In this document: positions 1 to 8,014 of the stretch, one piece after another
Layout: the number at the start of each line of letters is the position of its first letter
Numbering within the stretch: the first letter of the stretch is position 1
NCBI RefSeq assembly: GCF_014207595.1
Contig: NZ_JACHGY010000001.1
Coordinates: 2,982,836 to 3,046,835 of the forward strand
Length of the DNA stretch: 64,000 nt
Source: Algisphaera agarilytica
Lineage (GTDB): Bacteria > Planctomycetota > Phycisphaerae > Phycisphaerales > Phycisphaeraceae
Reading direction: 5' to 3'
Made by a program: the position numbers and the translations under genes
The notes under the pieces: model-generated
Seen by the model: the letters and a program-made list of their open reading frames with translations, nothing else
The model's database searches: none
What the model was told of the DNA's origin: nothing

Positions 1-9
1 GGGCCTTGG

Positions 10-17
10 GCCGATAA
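10..17 (+). promoter_or_regulatory. Possible sigma-28 -10 element
   Basis: GCCGATAA matches the FliA-type -10 consensus at all eight positions and lies about 43 bases before the TPR gene. The -35 region falls outside the window, so the promoter cannot be judged. The match also overlaps a short GGCC-TTG-GGCC dyad that recurs after the gene at 2550, so it may be incidental. Confidence 0.22.
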
Positions 18-59
18 ATCTAAGACCAAGCGTGCGCCCACGTTGCGCGATCATTACCT

Positions 60-2543
60 ATGCCCGATCTCACTCCCCCAGCTTCGACCAAGACGACCTC
101 CTGGACCGCGGTCTGGCAGTTGCCGGTGCTGCTGGTCGGGATGGTGCTGCTGGGCGTGGGGCTGTATCTGGCCAAGCCGCGTTACACCCCGCCGGACTTC
201 CACGGCATGCTGGACACGGTCGACCAGTACCTCGAGGCGGACAACCCTGAAGAAGCCCGGATCCGGATGGACACGCTGGTCGAAGAGGGGATCGAAACCC
301 AAAACGATCTGACGCGCGGCCGGTACTACCAGTACCTGGGTGACCACGACTGGCTGGTGTACAGCGACCTGTATCCCGTGCCCGTCGACACGCCCGAGTC
401 GGCGGTGCAGCTGCGGAAGGTGGTCGAGGCGTACGAGACCGCGGAAGGCTTCGGCCGAACGCTGGACGGCCTGTCGATGCAGCGCTGGGCCGAGACGCTG
501 GTGCTGCGTGGACAGGAAGACGACGCCCTGGCGATCGTCGACCGCATGGAAGCCAAAGACGCGGCGATGCGATACAGCCTGATCCGTCGGCTGATCGAGA
601 AGCACCGCTCGGACGGCGACCCCGAAGCCTTCGCCCGCATGCTCGACCGCTTCGAGCGCACCCTCCGCGACGAAAGCGACAAGAAAGAACAACTCAAGCA
701 GCGGCAGTGGGTCGCCCAGCTCCGTGCCCGGCACTACCTGGATGTCGAAGACCCGCAGCGGGCGATCGACTACATCAACCGCGAGATGCAGCGGCTGCGG
801 GCCGCGGGTGCGGACGATGCGCCGGATCTGCTGGTGCTGCTGGGGCAGGCGTATCAGAAGATCGCGGACTTCGACAACGCCCGCCGCCTGTACGCGGTGT
901 CGCAGCAGATGATCCAAGATGGCAACCCGCTGAACGGCCGGATCCTGGTCGGCTTGGCGCAGATCGAGCTGGCGGTGGGGGGCGAAGGGTTTGAAGACCG
1001 CGCCCACACGCTGTTCGGCCGTGCGGCGAAAGAGCATCCGATGGGCGAGGCGTACATCGATGCGTTGATCGGCCGGGCTCACGTCGAGGCGATGATGGGC
1101 CGGGTCACCGATTCGGTGGACCACTTCCGTTTGGCGATCGCTCAGATGCTTGATGTGACGCCTGCCTGGGACCCGCGTCGCAAAGAGGTGACCGAAAAGA
1201 TTGCGTCGCACGTGGATCGCTCGATCGATCTGGAGCAGTACGACGACGCATTGGACTACATCTCCCTGCTGCTGCCGATGTACGACGGTGGCAAGGCGTT
1301 GCCCGCGGAGTCGTTGTTCCAGTTTGCGGAGATCCACGAGAAGATCGGCGAGGCGCGGATGACGCGGGCCGAGTCGATGGACCCGCTGACCTGGGCCGGG
1401 CCGGGCGATCCCCCAATCAAGGCACGCCGGAACGCCTATCAGGAAGCGGCCCACCATTACGGCCAGTCGGCGGAGTACTTCAAGCGTCATGCCGACACCG
1501 TGACCGTGATTGACGACGAGGCCCACGGCGAATCGCTGTGGTCAGCCGGGCAGAACTACGACCTGGCTCAGCGCTGGCCGGACGCGATCGACATCTACGC
1601 CGAGTACGTGACCACCCGCCCCGGCGACGGCGAGCAGCTCAAGGCCCGCCACCACCTCGCCAAGGCGTACATGGCCGATCGCCAGTACGAATCGGCGGTG
1701 GGCATCTTCAAAGACCTCATCGACGAAAACCCGCAGAGCAACTGGGCGTATTCCTCGCTGGTGCCCATGGCCCGCTGCTACACCGCGATGGGGCAATCCG
1801 ATGCGGCGGTGCGGGTGTTGCTTTCCATCGTGGACGGCCACCCGGGCATCCGCCCCGAGTCCGACACCTACCGCGAAGCGCTGGTCGATCTGGCCCGGAC
1901 CTACTACCTCCAAGGCCAGGACGACCCGGTGTACTTCGTGAGCGCCATCGAACGCCTCGACACCGCGGTCGAACGCTACGGCAACACGCACGACGGCCCA
2001 GTCCTCCGCTACATGCTCGGCGACAGTCTGCGTCGCTCGTCGCGTGACCTGGCGGAGCAGGCGCAGAACGCACGCAGCGAACGCCAAAGGCTCGCGTTCC
2101 AGGCCGAGCGCAACGAACGCTTGCGGAATGCGGAGATGTACTACGACCAGGTCATCACCGAGCTCGAGGCCCGGTTCGCGGCGGCCCGGTCCGACCTCGA
2201 GAACCTCTATCTGCGTAACGCCTACTTCTACAAGGCGGATTGCTCGTACGATCGCCAGGACTACACCGTGGCGATCGACCGCTACCGCGAAGCGGCCCAG
2301 CGCTGGAGCGATCACCCGTCTTCGCTGGTCGCCCAGGTGCAGATGGTCAACGCGTATTGCGAGCTCCAGGAATTCCAGCAGGCCTATGTCGCCAACCAGA
2401 ACGCGCTGTGGCAGCTCAGCCAGATGGAAGACGAGGTCTTCGATAGCCCGGACATGCCGATGACCAGGCAGCACTGGGAAGATTGGCTGCGGTGGTCGAG
2501 TGAGCTGAAGCTGCTCGACAAGCAGAGCGCCTCGGCCCAGTGA
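60..2543 (+). CDS. Membrane-anchored TPR-repeat protein
   Basis: An 827-residue protein with one N-terminal membrane helix (residues about 17-38) behind a short polar tail, then about 780 residues of helical repeats. Recurrent A..Y...G....A...Y spacing, for example GQAYQKIADFDNARRLY, marks tetratricopeptide-like repeats through the whole chain. A long charged helical stretch lies around residues 665-725. The likely role is a periplasmic protein-protein scaffold; topology and partner are inferred. It stands alone, 61 bases before a secreted-protein gene, and about 940 bases before the flagellar kinase. The ATG at 60 is chosen because the membrane helix follows directly. No specific family name can be assigned. 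Confidence 0.85.
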   Translation: MPDLTPPASTKTTSWTAVWQLPVLLVGMVLLGVGLYLAKPRYTPPDFHGMLDTVDQYLEADNPEEARIRMDTLVEEGIETQNDLTRGRYYQYLGDHDWLVYSDLYPVPVDTPESAVQLRKVVEAYETAEGFGRTLDGLSMQRWAETLVLRGQEDDALAIVDRMEAKDAAMRYSLIRRLIEKHRSDGDPEAFARMLDRFERTLRDESDKKEQLKQRQWVAQLRARHYLDVEDPQRAIDYINREMQRLRAAGADDAPDLLVLLGQAYQKIADFDNARRLYAVSQQMIQDGNPLNGRILVGLAQIELAVGGEGFEDRAHTLFGRAAKEHPMGEAYIDALIGRAHVEAMMGRVTDSVDHFRLAIAQMLDVTPAWDPRRKEVTEKIASHVDRSIDLEQYDDALDYISLLLPMYDGGKALPAESLFQFAEIHEKIGEARMTRAESMDPLTWAGPGDPPIKARRNAYQEAAHHYGQSAEYFKRHADTVTVIDDEAHGESLWSAGQNYDLAQRWPDAIDIYAEYVTTRPGDGEQLKARHHLAKAYMADRQYESAVGIFKDLIDENPQSNWAYSSLVPMARCYTAMGQSDAAVRVLLSIVDGHPGIRPESDTYREALVDLARTYYLQGQDDPVYFVSAIERLDTAVERYGNTHDGPVLRYMLGDSLRRSSRDLAEQAQNARSERQRLAFQAERNERLRNAEMYYDQVITELEARFAAARSDLENLYLRNAYFYKADCSYDRQDYTVAIDRYREAAQRWSDHPSSLVAQVQMVNAYCELQEFQQAYVANQNALWQLSQMEDEVFDSPDMPMTRQHWEDWLRWSSELKLLDKQSASAQ

Positions 2544-2604
2544 CGTTGCGGCCTTGGGCCGTTACGCTATGGGCTAGATGTAATTCCTTCCGTGGAGGTT
2601 TGAG

Positions 2605-3204
2605 ATGATTGGATTCCGGCGTTTTCGTGTGCTTTTGTGTGGGCTGGTCGCGGTGTTTGCGTTGACCTTGTCTGCGGATGGGGCGGGGCAGAGCTTCAAT
2701 TTGGACATCGGGGCGGCATTTCTGGGTGAAGCGCCCGATCCGACTTACGCCGGTGGCGGGGCGGCGGGCTATTGGAATCTGATTGATCTGGGAGCCCAGG
2801 GGGACGCGCAGGAAGTCGAGTTGCGTGATTTGTCGGGCAACGAGACCTTTGTCACGGCGATTCCTGAGGGCAACCCTGGTGATTTGCGTGGGGAACTCGG
2901 GCGATCCTTGTCGGGGCGTGTGGATAGCGAGGCGCGTTTGATGGGGGACTACTTTTTCGGAGTTCGTGAGTTGCAGTTGGTGGGGCTGCAATCGGGAATC
3001 TATGAAGTCACGGTGTTCTCGGCCGGCACCGGGGGCGAGCCGTATCCGGGGGTGATCGAGGTGGCGGGTGCGACGTCTGCTCTGATTCAATTGGGGGGTA
3101 TATATCGAACCTCGCTCGTCCTGGGCCAGACCCACGGCTCGGCGTTGGTTGAAGTGGGCGATACCCAAACCCTGAGCATATTCCCGGATTCAGCCACCGA
3201 TTGA
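2605..3204 (+). CDS. Secreted protein cut off from its PEP-CTERM anchor
   Basis: A 199-residue exported protein of unknown function. Residues about 1-27 form a signal peptide (basic start, hydrophobic core, cleavage near ADGAGQ). GGAGG six bases before the ATG fixes the start. The mature part is glycine-rich and beta-like, with no catalytic motif that I recognise. The reading frame stops at TGA 3202-3204, but the same frame continues downstream into a clear PEP-CTERM tail (see 3205-3312). As read, the protein would be released, not anchored. Either this is a nonsense mutation, a sequencing error, or readthrough. The full product would be 235 residues, typical for this kind of planctomycete surface protein. 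Confidence 0.75.
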   Translation: MIGFRRFRVLLCGLVAVFALTLSADGAGQSFNLDIGAAFLGEAPDPTYAGGGAAGYWNLIDLGAQGDAQEVELRDLSGNETFVTAIPEGNPGDLRGELGRSLSGRVDSEARLMGDYFFGVRELQLVGLQSGIYEVTVFSAGTGGEPYPGVIEVAGATSALIQLGGIYRTSLVLGQTHGSALVEVGDTQTLSIFPDSATD

Positions 3205-3312
3205 TCGATTCACGGGGCGCAGGTGAATCTTGTTCCGGAGCCTGGGGTTGGGGGATTGCTCTGTCTGGGGCTGGTTGGCTTGTCTCGGCGGGGGCGTCGG
3301 GTTCGGGTCTGA
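3205..3312 (+). pseudogene. In-frame PEP-CTERM tail after a TGA
   Basis: Reading on in the frame of the upstream gene gives 35 codons. They include the motif VPEPG, a hydrophobic stretch (GGLLCLGLVGL) and an arginine-rich end (SRRGRRVRV), followed by TGA at 3310-3312. These are the three parts of a PEP-CTERM sorting signal, which an exosortase/archaeosortase-type system recognises. No good start codon or ribosome site precedes it, so it is almost surely the detached end of the 2605 gene. Confidence 0.75.
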
Positions 3313-3422
3313 GGTGTGATTGCGGGCGGGCACAAGATATTGGGGTTCCCGGGGTGGACCGCGCAAGTTTCGCCTAGTGCAGGTGTTGGCCGCGCAAAAA
3401 CTAACGTCCGGCAGACCCTTAG

Positions 3423-3439
3423 TCCGATACCCCCGATAA
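3423..3439 (+). promoter_or_regulatory. Two CCGATA-type -10-like boxes before flgN-like gene
   Basis: TCCGATAC and CCCGATAA lie side by side 46-62 bases before the first flagellar gene. Both resemble the sigma-28 -10 sequence with one or two changes. TAAC at 3402 lies 17 bases before the first box, slightly further than the usual 15. This is a weak candidate for the flagellar cluster promoter. Confidence 0.2.
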
Positions 3440-3484
3440 CCACACGTGGGGCAGGATGCCCTGTGTTTAAGAAAGAAGGTCAGG

Positions 3485-3994
3485 ATGACCCCACCTCCCG
3501 CGAGTCTTTCGGATGCCGTTCAATCGGACGGGCAGGCCGACCAACTCATCGAGATGCTGACGCAGCAGCGCGACTTGTATAAGTCGCTCGAAGCGCTCAG
3601 TGGCAAGCAGCAGGAAATCATCGCTCAGGGGCAGGCCGAGCAGTTGCTTGGTGTGTTGTCTGAGCGGCAAGTGATTGTCGATCGGTTGACGCAGATCAAT
3701 CAAGACCTGTCGCCGTTGCGGGGGCGGATGTCGGAGATCGCCGAGGCGTCGACCGAGGCGAAGCGTCAGCTGCTGCGTTCGCTGGTGGACGAGGTGCAGG
3801 CGATGCTCGAGTCGATCATCCAGCGGGACGAACAGGACCGCCAATCCCTAGAGGCGTCCAAGGCGCAGGTCGGGCAGGAGCTGGCCAAGGTCAAGACGGC
3901 CCCGGCGGCGATCAACGCGTACAAGGCCAACGCCTATGGCGGCGGGGCGGCGGGTGCGTCGCCCACGGCTCGGTTCACGGACTCTAGCGGTTGA
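3485..3994 (+). CDS. FlgN-like flagellar export chaperone
   Basis: A 169-residue, almost wholly alpha-helical protein with no signal peptide or membrane segment. Residues about 15-145 carry the FlgN pattern: repeated leucine/glutamine heptads beginning LIEMLTQQRDLYKSLEAL, with a mid-section ERQVIVDRLTQIN. FlgN family members are cytoplasmic chaperones that hold hook-filament junction proteins before export. The ATG at 3485 is preferred to an upstream in-frame ATG at 3446 because AAGAAGG precedes it. The gene opens the flagellar cluster and ends 13 bases before the kinase gene. The family assignment is by pattern and position, so it is less certain than the structural genes. Confidence 0.7.
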   Translation: MTPPPASLSDAVQSDGQADQLIEMLTQQRDLYKSLEALSGKQQEIIAQGQAEQLLGVLSERQVIVDRLTQINQDLSPLRGRMSEIAEASTEAKRQLLRSLVDEVQAMLESIIQRDEQDRQSLEASKAQVGQELAKVKTAPAAINAYKANAYGGGAAGASPTARFTDSSG

Positions 3995-4007
3995 GGCTGA
4001 GGTGCTG

Positions 4008-4946
4008 ATGGCGTCTGTCGCTGAACATGCTGATGGTGCCGGGGCGGGTCAGGCAGAGGCCGGGGTGCTGGCGCCCGAGGACCTGGCGGAAGTGATCCAG
4101 GCGTACTCCGCGGTGGCGGAGCGGCTGCAGGCTTCGCACGAGGCGTTGTCCGGCGAGGTATCTCGTCTGCAGAAAGAACTGGCAGCGAAGAACGAACAGC
4201 TCGAACGCAGCAAGCGGCTCTCGGCGCTCGGCGAGATGGCGGCGGGCATCGCTCACGAAATCCGTAATCCCCTGGCGGCGATCCAGCTCTACGCGGAGAT
4301 GGTGGCCGATGACCTGGAGCCCACGCAGGTCAGCGAACGCAGCCTGTGTTTCGCCGCGGACAATACGCAGAAAATCGCGGACGCGGTCCGCGGGTTGTCG
4401 GCCATCGTGAATGACGTGTTGAGCTTTGCTCGACAGATCGAGCCGAAGGTGCGTCGACTGGACGCTGCGGAGGTGTTTCAGCGGGTCGTCGATGCGCATC
4501 GCCCGGCAATTGAAGCCCAGGGCGTCGCGGTCGCGGTGGAAGTTGTGGATGGCGTGATTGAAGCGGACCCCGATCTTCTGCATCAGGCGTTGTTGAACCT
4601 GGTGCGGAACGCGGTGGACGCGATGGCGGGCCGGGGCGGCGGTCGGCTGACGCTTTCGGCGGGAGCGGGGCGGGTGGTCTTGACCGATACCGGCCCGGGC
4701 CTGCCGCAGGAGGTGGTGGATCGCATTTTCAATCCGTTCTTCACGACGCGCAGCACCGGCACCGGGCTGGGGCTGGCGATCGTGCACCGCATCGTTGATG
4801 CCCACGGCGGCGCGATCGCGGTACACAACCACGAGCGCCACGGCGGGGCGGTGTTCACGCTCGACCTGCCCCGATCCGAGACGTCCTCGGCCGGGGGTGT
4901 CGGGGGTATGGCTTCTGAATCCGAAGTGTTGGAGTCCGCGGTATGA
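4008..4946 (+). CDS. Flagellar two-component sensor histidine kinase
   Basis: A soluble 312-residue kinase of the FlgS/FlrB kind, which phosphorylates the sigma-54 activator encoded next. There is no transmembrane segment. Residues about 25-75 form a coiled-coil sensor-like region. The H-box holds the phospho-accepting His83 (GIAHEIRNPL), followed by a dimerisation helix, N-box (NLVRNAVDAM), G1 (DTGPGLP) and G2 (TGTGLGLAI). An in-frame ATG at 3936 lies inside the previous gene; 4008 is the better start since it leaves a normal 13-base gap. The stop overlaps the next ATG by four bases, so translation of kinase and regulator is probably coupled. The input signal is likely export-apparatus assembly, as in FlgS, but that is inference. 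Confidence 0.88.
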   Translation: MASVAEHADGAGAGQAEAGVLAPEDLAEVIQAYSAVAERLQASHEALSGEVSRLQKELAAKNEQLERSKRLSALGEMAAGIAHEIRNPLAAIQLYAEMVADDLEPTQVSERSLCFAADNTQKIADAVRGLSAIVNDVLSFARQIEPKVRRLDAAEVFQRVVDAHRPAIEAQGVAVAVEVVDGVIEADPDLLHQALLNLVRNAVDAMAGRGGGRLTLSAGAGRVVLTDTGPGLPQEVVDRIFNPFFTTRSTGTGLGLAIVHRIVDAHGGAIAVHNHERHGGAVFTLDLPRSETSSAGGVGGMASESEVLESAV

Positions 4947-6442
4947 GTACGAAGGTTCTGGTCGTCGATGACAAGCAGATGATGCGCGACTCCGTCGGTG
5001 CGACGTTGCAGCGTGCGGGTTACACCGTCGTGGCGGCGTCCAACGGTGAGGTGGCACTTCGCATGGTGGCCAAGCATCGGCCGGCCGCGGTGGTGACCGA
5101 CCTCAAGATGCCTGAGATGGATGGGCTGGAGTTGCTGCAGCGTCTGGCGCAGTCGGACAGCCAGCTCCCGGTTGTGTTGATGACGGCCTACGGCAACATC
5201 AACGACGCGGTCTCGGCGATGAAGGCCGGGGCGTTCGACTTTGTGCAGAAACCCTTTGAAGGCGATCAGCTCAAGATGGTGGTCCGCCGTGCGGTGGAGC
5301 ACCGCCGGCTTGTCATGGAGAACGCGAACCGTGAAGCGGAGAAGCGGCACGGCAGCGGTCCCGAGTCGCCGCACCTGGTCGGCAAGTCGCCGGCGATGAA
5401 GGGCGTCGCTCAGCAGATCCACCAGATCGCGAATTCGGTCGGCACGGTCTTGATTCAAGGGGAATCGGGCACGGGTAAAGAAGTGGTCGCCCGCACGATC
5501 CACGCCCACTCGCCCCGGCACGACCGCATCATGCTCTGCCTCAACTGTGCGGCGCTGTCGAGCAGCCTGCTGGAGAGCGAGTTGTTCGGCCACGAGAAGG
5601 GCGCGTTCACCGGTGCGGATCAGCTCCGCAAGGGCCGGTTCGAGCTCGCCGACGGCGGCACGCTGCTGCTGGATGAAATCAGTGAGATCAGCCCGACTCT
5701 TCAGGCCAAGTTGCTGCGGGTGCTGCAGGAAGGCCAGTTCGAACGCGTCGGCTCTTCGATCACGATGCAGGTCGATGTGCGGGTGATCGCGACGACCAAC
5801 CGCGATCTGGCGCAGTCGGTGGCGGACGGCACGTTCCGCCAGGACCTGTACTACCGTCTGAATGTCTTGCCGATCGCGTTGCCGCCGCTGAGTCAGCGGG
5901 GCGGCGATATCACGCTACTCGCCCAGCACTTCCTGCAGCAGGTGGCGCTGCGTGAAGGCAAGGAAGCCAAGCGATTCGATGAAGAAGCGCAGGCTTTGTT
6001 GTCGGCCTATCACTGGCCGGGCAACGTGCGGGAGCTGCAGAACATCTGCGAGCGGGCAAGCGTGTTGTCCAAGGGGCAGGTGATCTCGGGCGGATTGATC
6101 CAGCCCTGGCTGTTGACCCTGCCTTCGAGTGCATCGGGTTTCACGCCGTCGCCGCAATCGCTGACCCCTCCTTCGCCGGCTGCGAATGCCGCGGTGATGG
6201 GCAGCCCGCCGCTACAGGTAGCTTCGATGGCCGGGGCGAGTGCTCCGGTGTCGGTTGCCGCCGCGATCGGGCAGGAGGTGCGCCCTCTCGAAGAAGTCGA
6301 GCGCGACCGCATCGTCCACGCACTGGGGCAGTTCAACGGCAACCGCACGAAGACGGCCGAGGCGCTGGGGATCGGCGTTCGCACGCTGGGCCTGAAACTC
6401 AAGAAATGGAAGGAGCAGAACCTCGTTGCGCAGACGATCTGA
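4943..6442 (+). CDS. Sigma-54-dependent flagellar response regulator
   Basis: A 499-residue NtrC-type activator. Residues about 1-120 are a receiver domain with phospho-acceptor Asp53 in TDLKMPE. The central AAA+ ATPase follows, with Walker A GESGTGKE and the sigma-54-contacting GAFTGA loop. A proline/serine-rich linker (about residues 395-435) leads to a Fis-type helix-turn-helix at the C-terminus (NRTKTAEALGIGVRTLGLKL). This is the FlgR/FlrC architecture. The DNA carries a near-perfect sigma-54 promoter about 110 bases after the stop, in front of flgB, which is the obvious target. It overlaps the kinase gene by four bases. Confidence 0.93.
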   Translation: MSTKVLVVDDKQMMRDSVGATLQRAGYTVVAASNGEVALRMVAKHRPAAVVTDLKMPEMDGLELLQRLAQSDSQLPVVLMTAYGNINDAVSAMKAGAFDFVQKPFEGDQLKMVVRRAVEHRRLVMENANREAEKRHGSGPESPHLVGKSPAMKGVAQQIHQIANSVGTVLIQGESGTGKEVVARTIHAHSPRHDRIMLCLNCAALSSSLLESELFGHEKGAFTGADQLRKGRFELADGGTLLLDEISEISPTLQAKLLRVLQEGQFERVGSSITMQVDVRVIATTNRDLAQSVADGTFRQDLYYRLNVLPIALPPLSQRGGDITLLAQHFLQQVALREGKEAKRFDEEAQALLSAYHWPGNVRELQNICERASVLSKGQVISGGLIQPWLLTLPSSASGFTPSPQSLTPPSPAANAAVMGSPPLQVASMAGASAPVSVAAAIGQEVRPLEEVERDRIVHALGQFNGNRTKTAEALGIGVRTLGLKLKKWKEQNLVAQTI

Positions 6443-6553
6443 GGTCAGCTGTGGTGGTTTTTTGCTCGGTTTGGGGCGCAGCTCCAGCGCCTGTGGTGCG
6501 CAGGTATTGCGCGGTGGTTTTGCCCGTTTTGCGGTTCCTGGCGGCGGGCGGGG

Positions 6554-6570
6554 TCGGCACGCGGATTGCG
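6554..6570 (+). promoter_or_regulatory. Sigma-54 promoter for the flgB operon
   Basis: GGCACG at 6556-6561, four bases, then TTGC at 6566-6569 reproduces the -24/-12 consensus with correct spacing. Only the T just before GG is changed (to C). It lies 30 bases before the flgB ATG and directly after the gene for a sigma-54 activator, giving a predicted transcript start near 6581. Confidence 0.8.
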
Positions 6571-6598
6571 GTAAATCCGGGATGCGTGAGGTGTGCCC

Positions 6599-7036
6599 AT
6601 GATTGATGGAATGTTCAACAGCGGTTCCCTGCCGGTGCTCGAGCGGGTGGTTCAATTCACCGGCCAGCGCCACCAGGTCATCGCGAACAACATCGCCAAC
6701 CTCTCGACGCCGTACTTCCAGCCGAAGGACTTGAGCGTTGAGAAGTTCCAGAAGCAGCTCCGCAAGGCGGTTCACGACCGCCGGGCCACCGAGACGCCCC
6801 GCCAGGGCGACCTCCGGTTCCAAGACACACGTGAGTTCCGCTTCCATGCCCACGGCCTCGAAGCCCGCCCGCAGGAGCTCGACGAAAACATCCTGTTCCA
6901 CGACCGTAACAACCGCGACCTCGAACGCATCATGCAAGATCTCGCCGAAAACACGCTCGCCCACAACGCGGGCCTGGAGATGCTCAAGAGCGAGTTCAAC
7001 CTGCTGCGGATGGCCATCCGGGGCACGCTCTCCTGA
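6599..7036 (+). CDS. flgB: Flagellar proximal rod protein FlgB
   Basis: A 145-residue rod subunit that links the MS-ring/FliE to the axial rod in the periplasm. The N-terminal rod signature is present (residues about 14-40, VIANNIANLSTPYF). The C-terminal helix shows the usual NLLRMAIRGTLS ending. Length is normal for FlgB. A GTG six bases upstream is also open, but GAGG sits at the right distance only for the ATG at 6599. It is the first gene after the sigma-54 promoter and starts the early basal-body block flgB-flgC-fliE. Confidence 0.95.
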   Translation: MIDGMFNSGSLPVLERVVQFTGQRHQVIANNIANLSTPYFQPKDLSVEKFQKQLRKAVHDRRATETPRQGDLRFQDTREFRFHAHGLEARPQELDENILFHDRNNRDLERIMQDLAENTLAHNAGLEMLKSEFNLLRMAIRGTLS

Positions 7037-7106
7037 CGCGGCGTGAGTGAGAAAGAAGTTCGATCCGAGATTCACTGAGTAAACCAAACATACGAAAGCC
7101 AATGCC

Positions 7107-7511
7107 ATGTTCGGCGCCCTAGACACCTCAACCTCCGCCCTCGTCGCCAACCGCATCCGGATGGAAACGGTCGCGGCCAACGTGGCGAACGCCAACAGCA
7201 TCGAAGATGCCAACGGCGAGAACGTGCCTTTCCGCCGTCGGATCGCCATCCTCAGCGAAGGCGACGCCGCCACGGGGAAGGCTGAGGGAGTGCACGTGCG
7301 TCAGATCATGCACGACCCCGCGCCCTTCATGAAAAAGCATCTGCCGAAACACCCGCTGGCGGATAAGGACGGCTACGTCAAATTCCCCAACATCAACACG
7401 ATCAACGAACAAGTGAACGCCCTTGAGATCGCCCGGGCCTACGAGGCCAACATCCAGGCCGCCGAGGCCACCAAGGCCATGATGCAGTCGGCCCTCCGCC
7501 TGCTGGCCTGA
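7107..7511 (+). CDS. flgC: Flagellar proximal rod protein FlgC
   Basis: A 134-residue rod protein. The N-terminal flagellar rod motif is present (VAANVANANSI, residues about 23-33), with the C-terminal motif VNALEIARAYEANIQAAEATKAM shown here only by its key parts (VNALE, YEANI, A..KAM). FlgC packs with FlgB, FlgF and FlgG in the rod. It lies 70 bases after flgB. The protein is slightly shorter than enteric homologues, lost mainly from the middle. There is no signal peptide, as expected for a type III export substrate. Confidence 0.95.
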   Translation: MFGALDTSTSALVANRIRMETVAANVANANSIEDANGENVPFRRRIAILSEGDAATGKAEGVHVRQIMHDPAPFMKKHLPKHPLADKDGYVKFPNINTINEQVNALEIARAYEANIQAAEATKAMMQSALRLLA

Positions 7512-7567
7512 GCGATCGTCGTCATCTAACGCAATAACCCCGCACCGCCATTTAGCCCGAGTCCAAC

Positions 7568-7876
7568 ATGCCCGATCCACTGGGTCTCATCAATCCGAAT
7601 CAAGGCGTCAGCCCGCTCCAGCCCGGCAAGCCTCTGGCCGCCCCCAAGGTCGAGGGCCCGGGGTTTAAAGACGTGCTGATGAAAAACATCGAACAGGTCA
7701 GCAAGCTCCAGAAGGACGCGGAGGTGGCCTACGAAGACTTTGCCACCGGCGACCGCAACGACATCGATGGCGTCATGATGGCCAAACAGAAAGCAGATAT
7801 CGCGTTCCAGATGCTGATGCAGGTGCGCAACAAGATGATGGACGCCTACGAAGAGGTGAAACAGATCCGAGTCTAA
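7568..7876 (+). CDS. fliE: Flagellar hook-basal body protein FliE
   Basis: A 102-residue protein joining the MS-ring to the rod. A proline-rich N-terminal third (residues 1-35) is followed by FKDVLMKNIEQVSKLQKDAE and the conserved C-terminal FQMLMQVRNKMMDAYEEV. Length and ending match FliE, and the flgB-flgC-fliE order is the standard one. It closes the first block of the cluster; the gap after it holds an inverted repeat. Confidence 0.95.
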   Translation: MPDPLGLINPNQGVSPLQPGKPLAAPKVEGPGFKDVLMKNIEQVSKLQKDAEVAYEDFATGDRNDIDGVMMAKQKADIAFQMLMQVRNKMMDAYEEVKQIRV

Positions 7877-7889
7877 GGCGACAAGGCAT

Positions 7890-7989
7890 AGTGATGAGTA
7901 AACAGTGAACAGTGATGAGTAAAGACAAGAGCATCGGGTAGCAGAGTCGGCGGAGCCACTCAACACTCGTCACTGTTCACTCATCACTG
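7890..7989. repeat. Inverted repeat between fliE and fliF
   Basis: The left arm (about 7890-7920) reads AGTGATGAGTAAACAGTGA and repeats part of itself. The right arm (about 7964-7989) is its inverted copy, with about 22 of 25 positions matching. About 43 bases separate the arms. Transcribed, it would form a long hairpin without a T-run, so it is not a classical terminator. Confidence 0.85.
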
Positions 7990-8014
7990 AAGTAAGGCAG
8001 GAGGCCGACCCAAG

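Noticed and set aside
3936-4007. Earlier in-frame start for the kinase
   Set aside because: It would overlap the FlgN-like gene by 59 bases and add an Arg-rich peptide not seen in such kinases.
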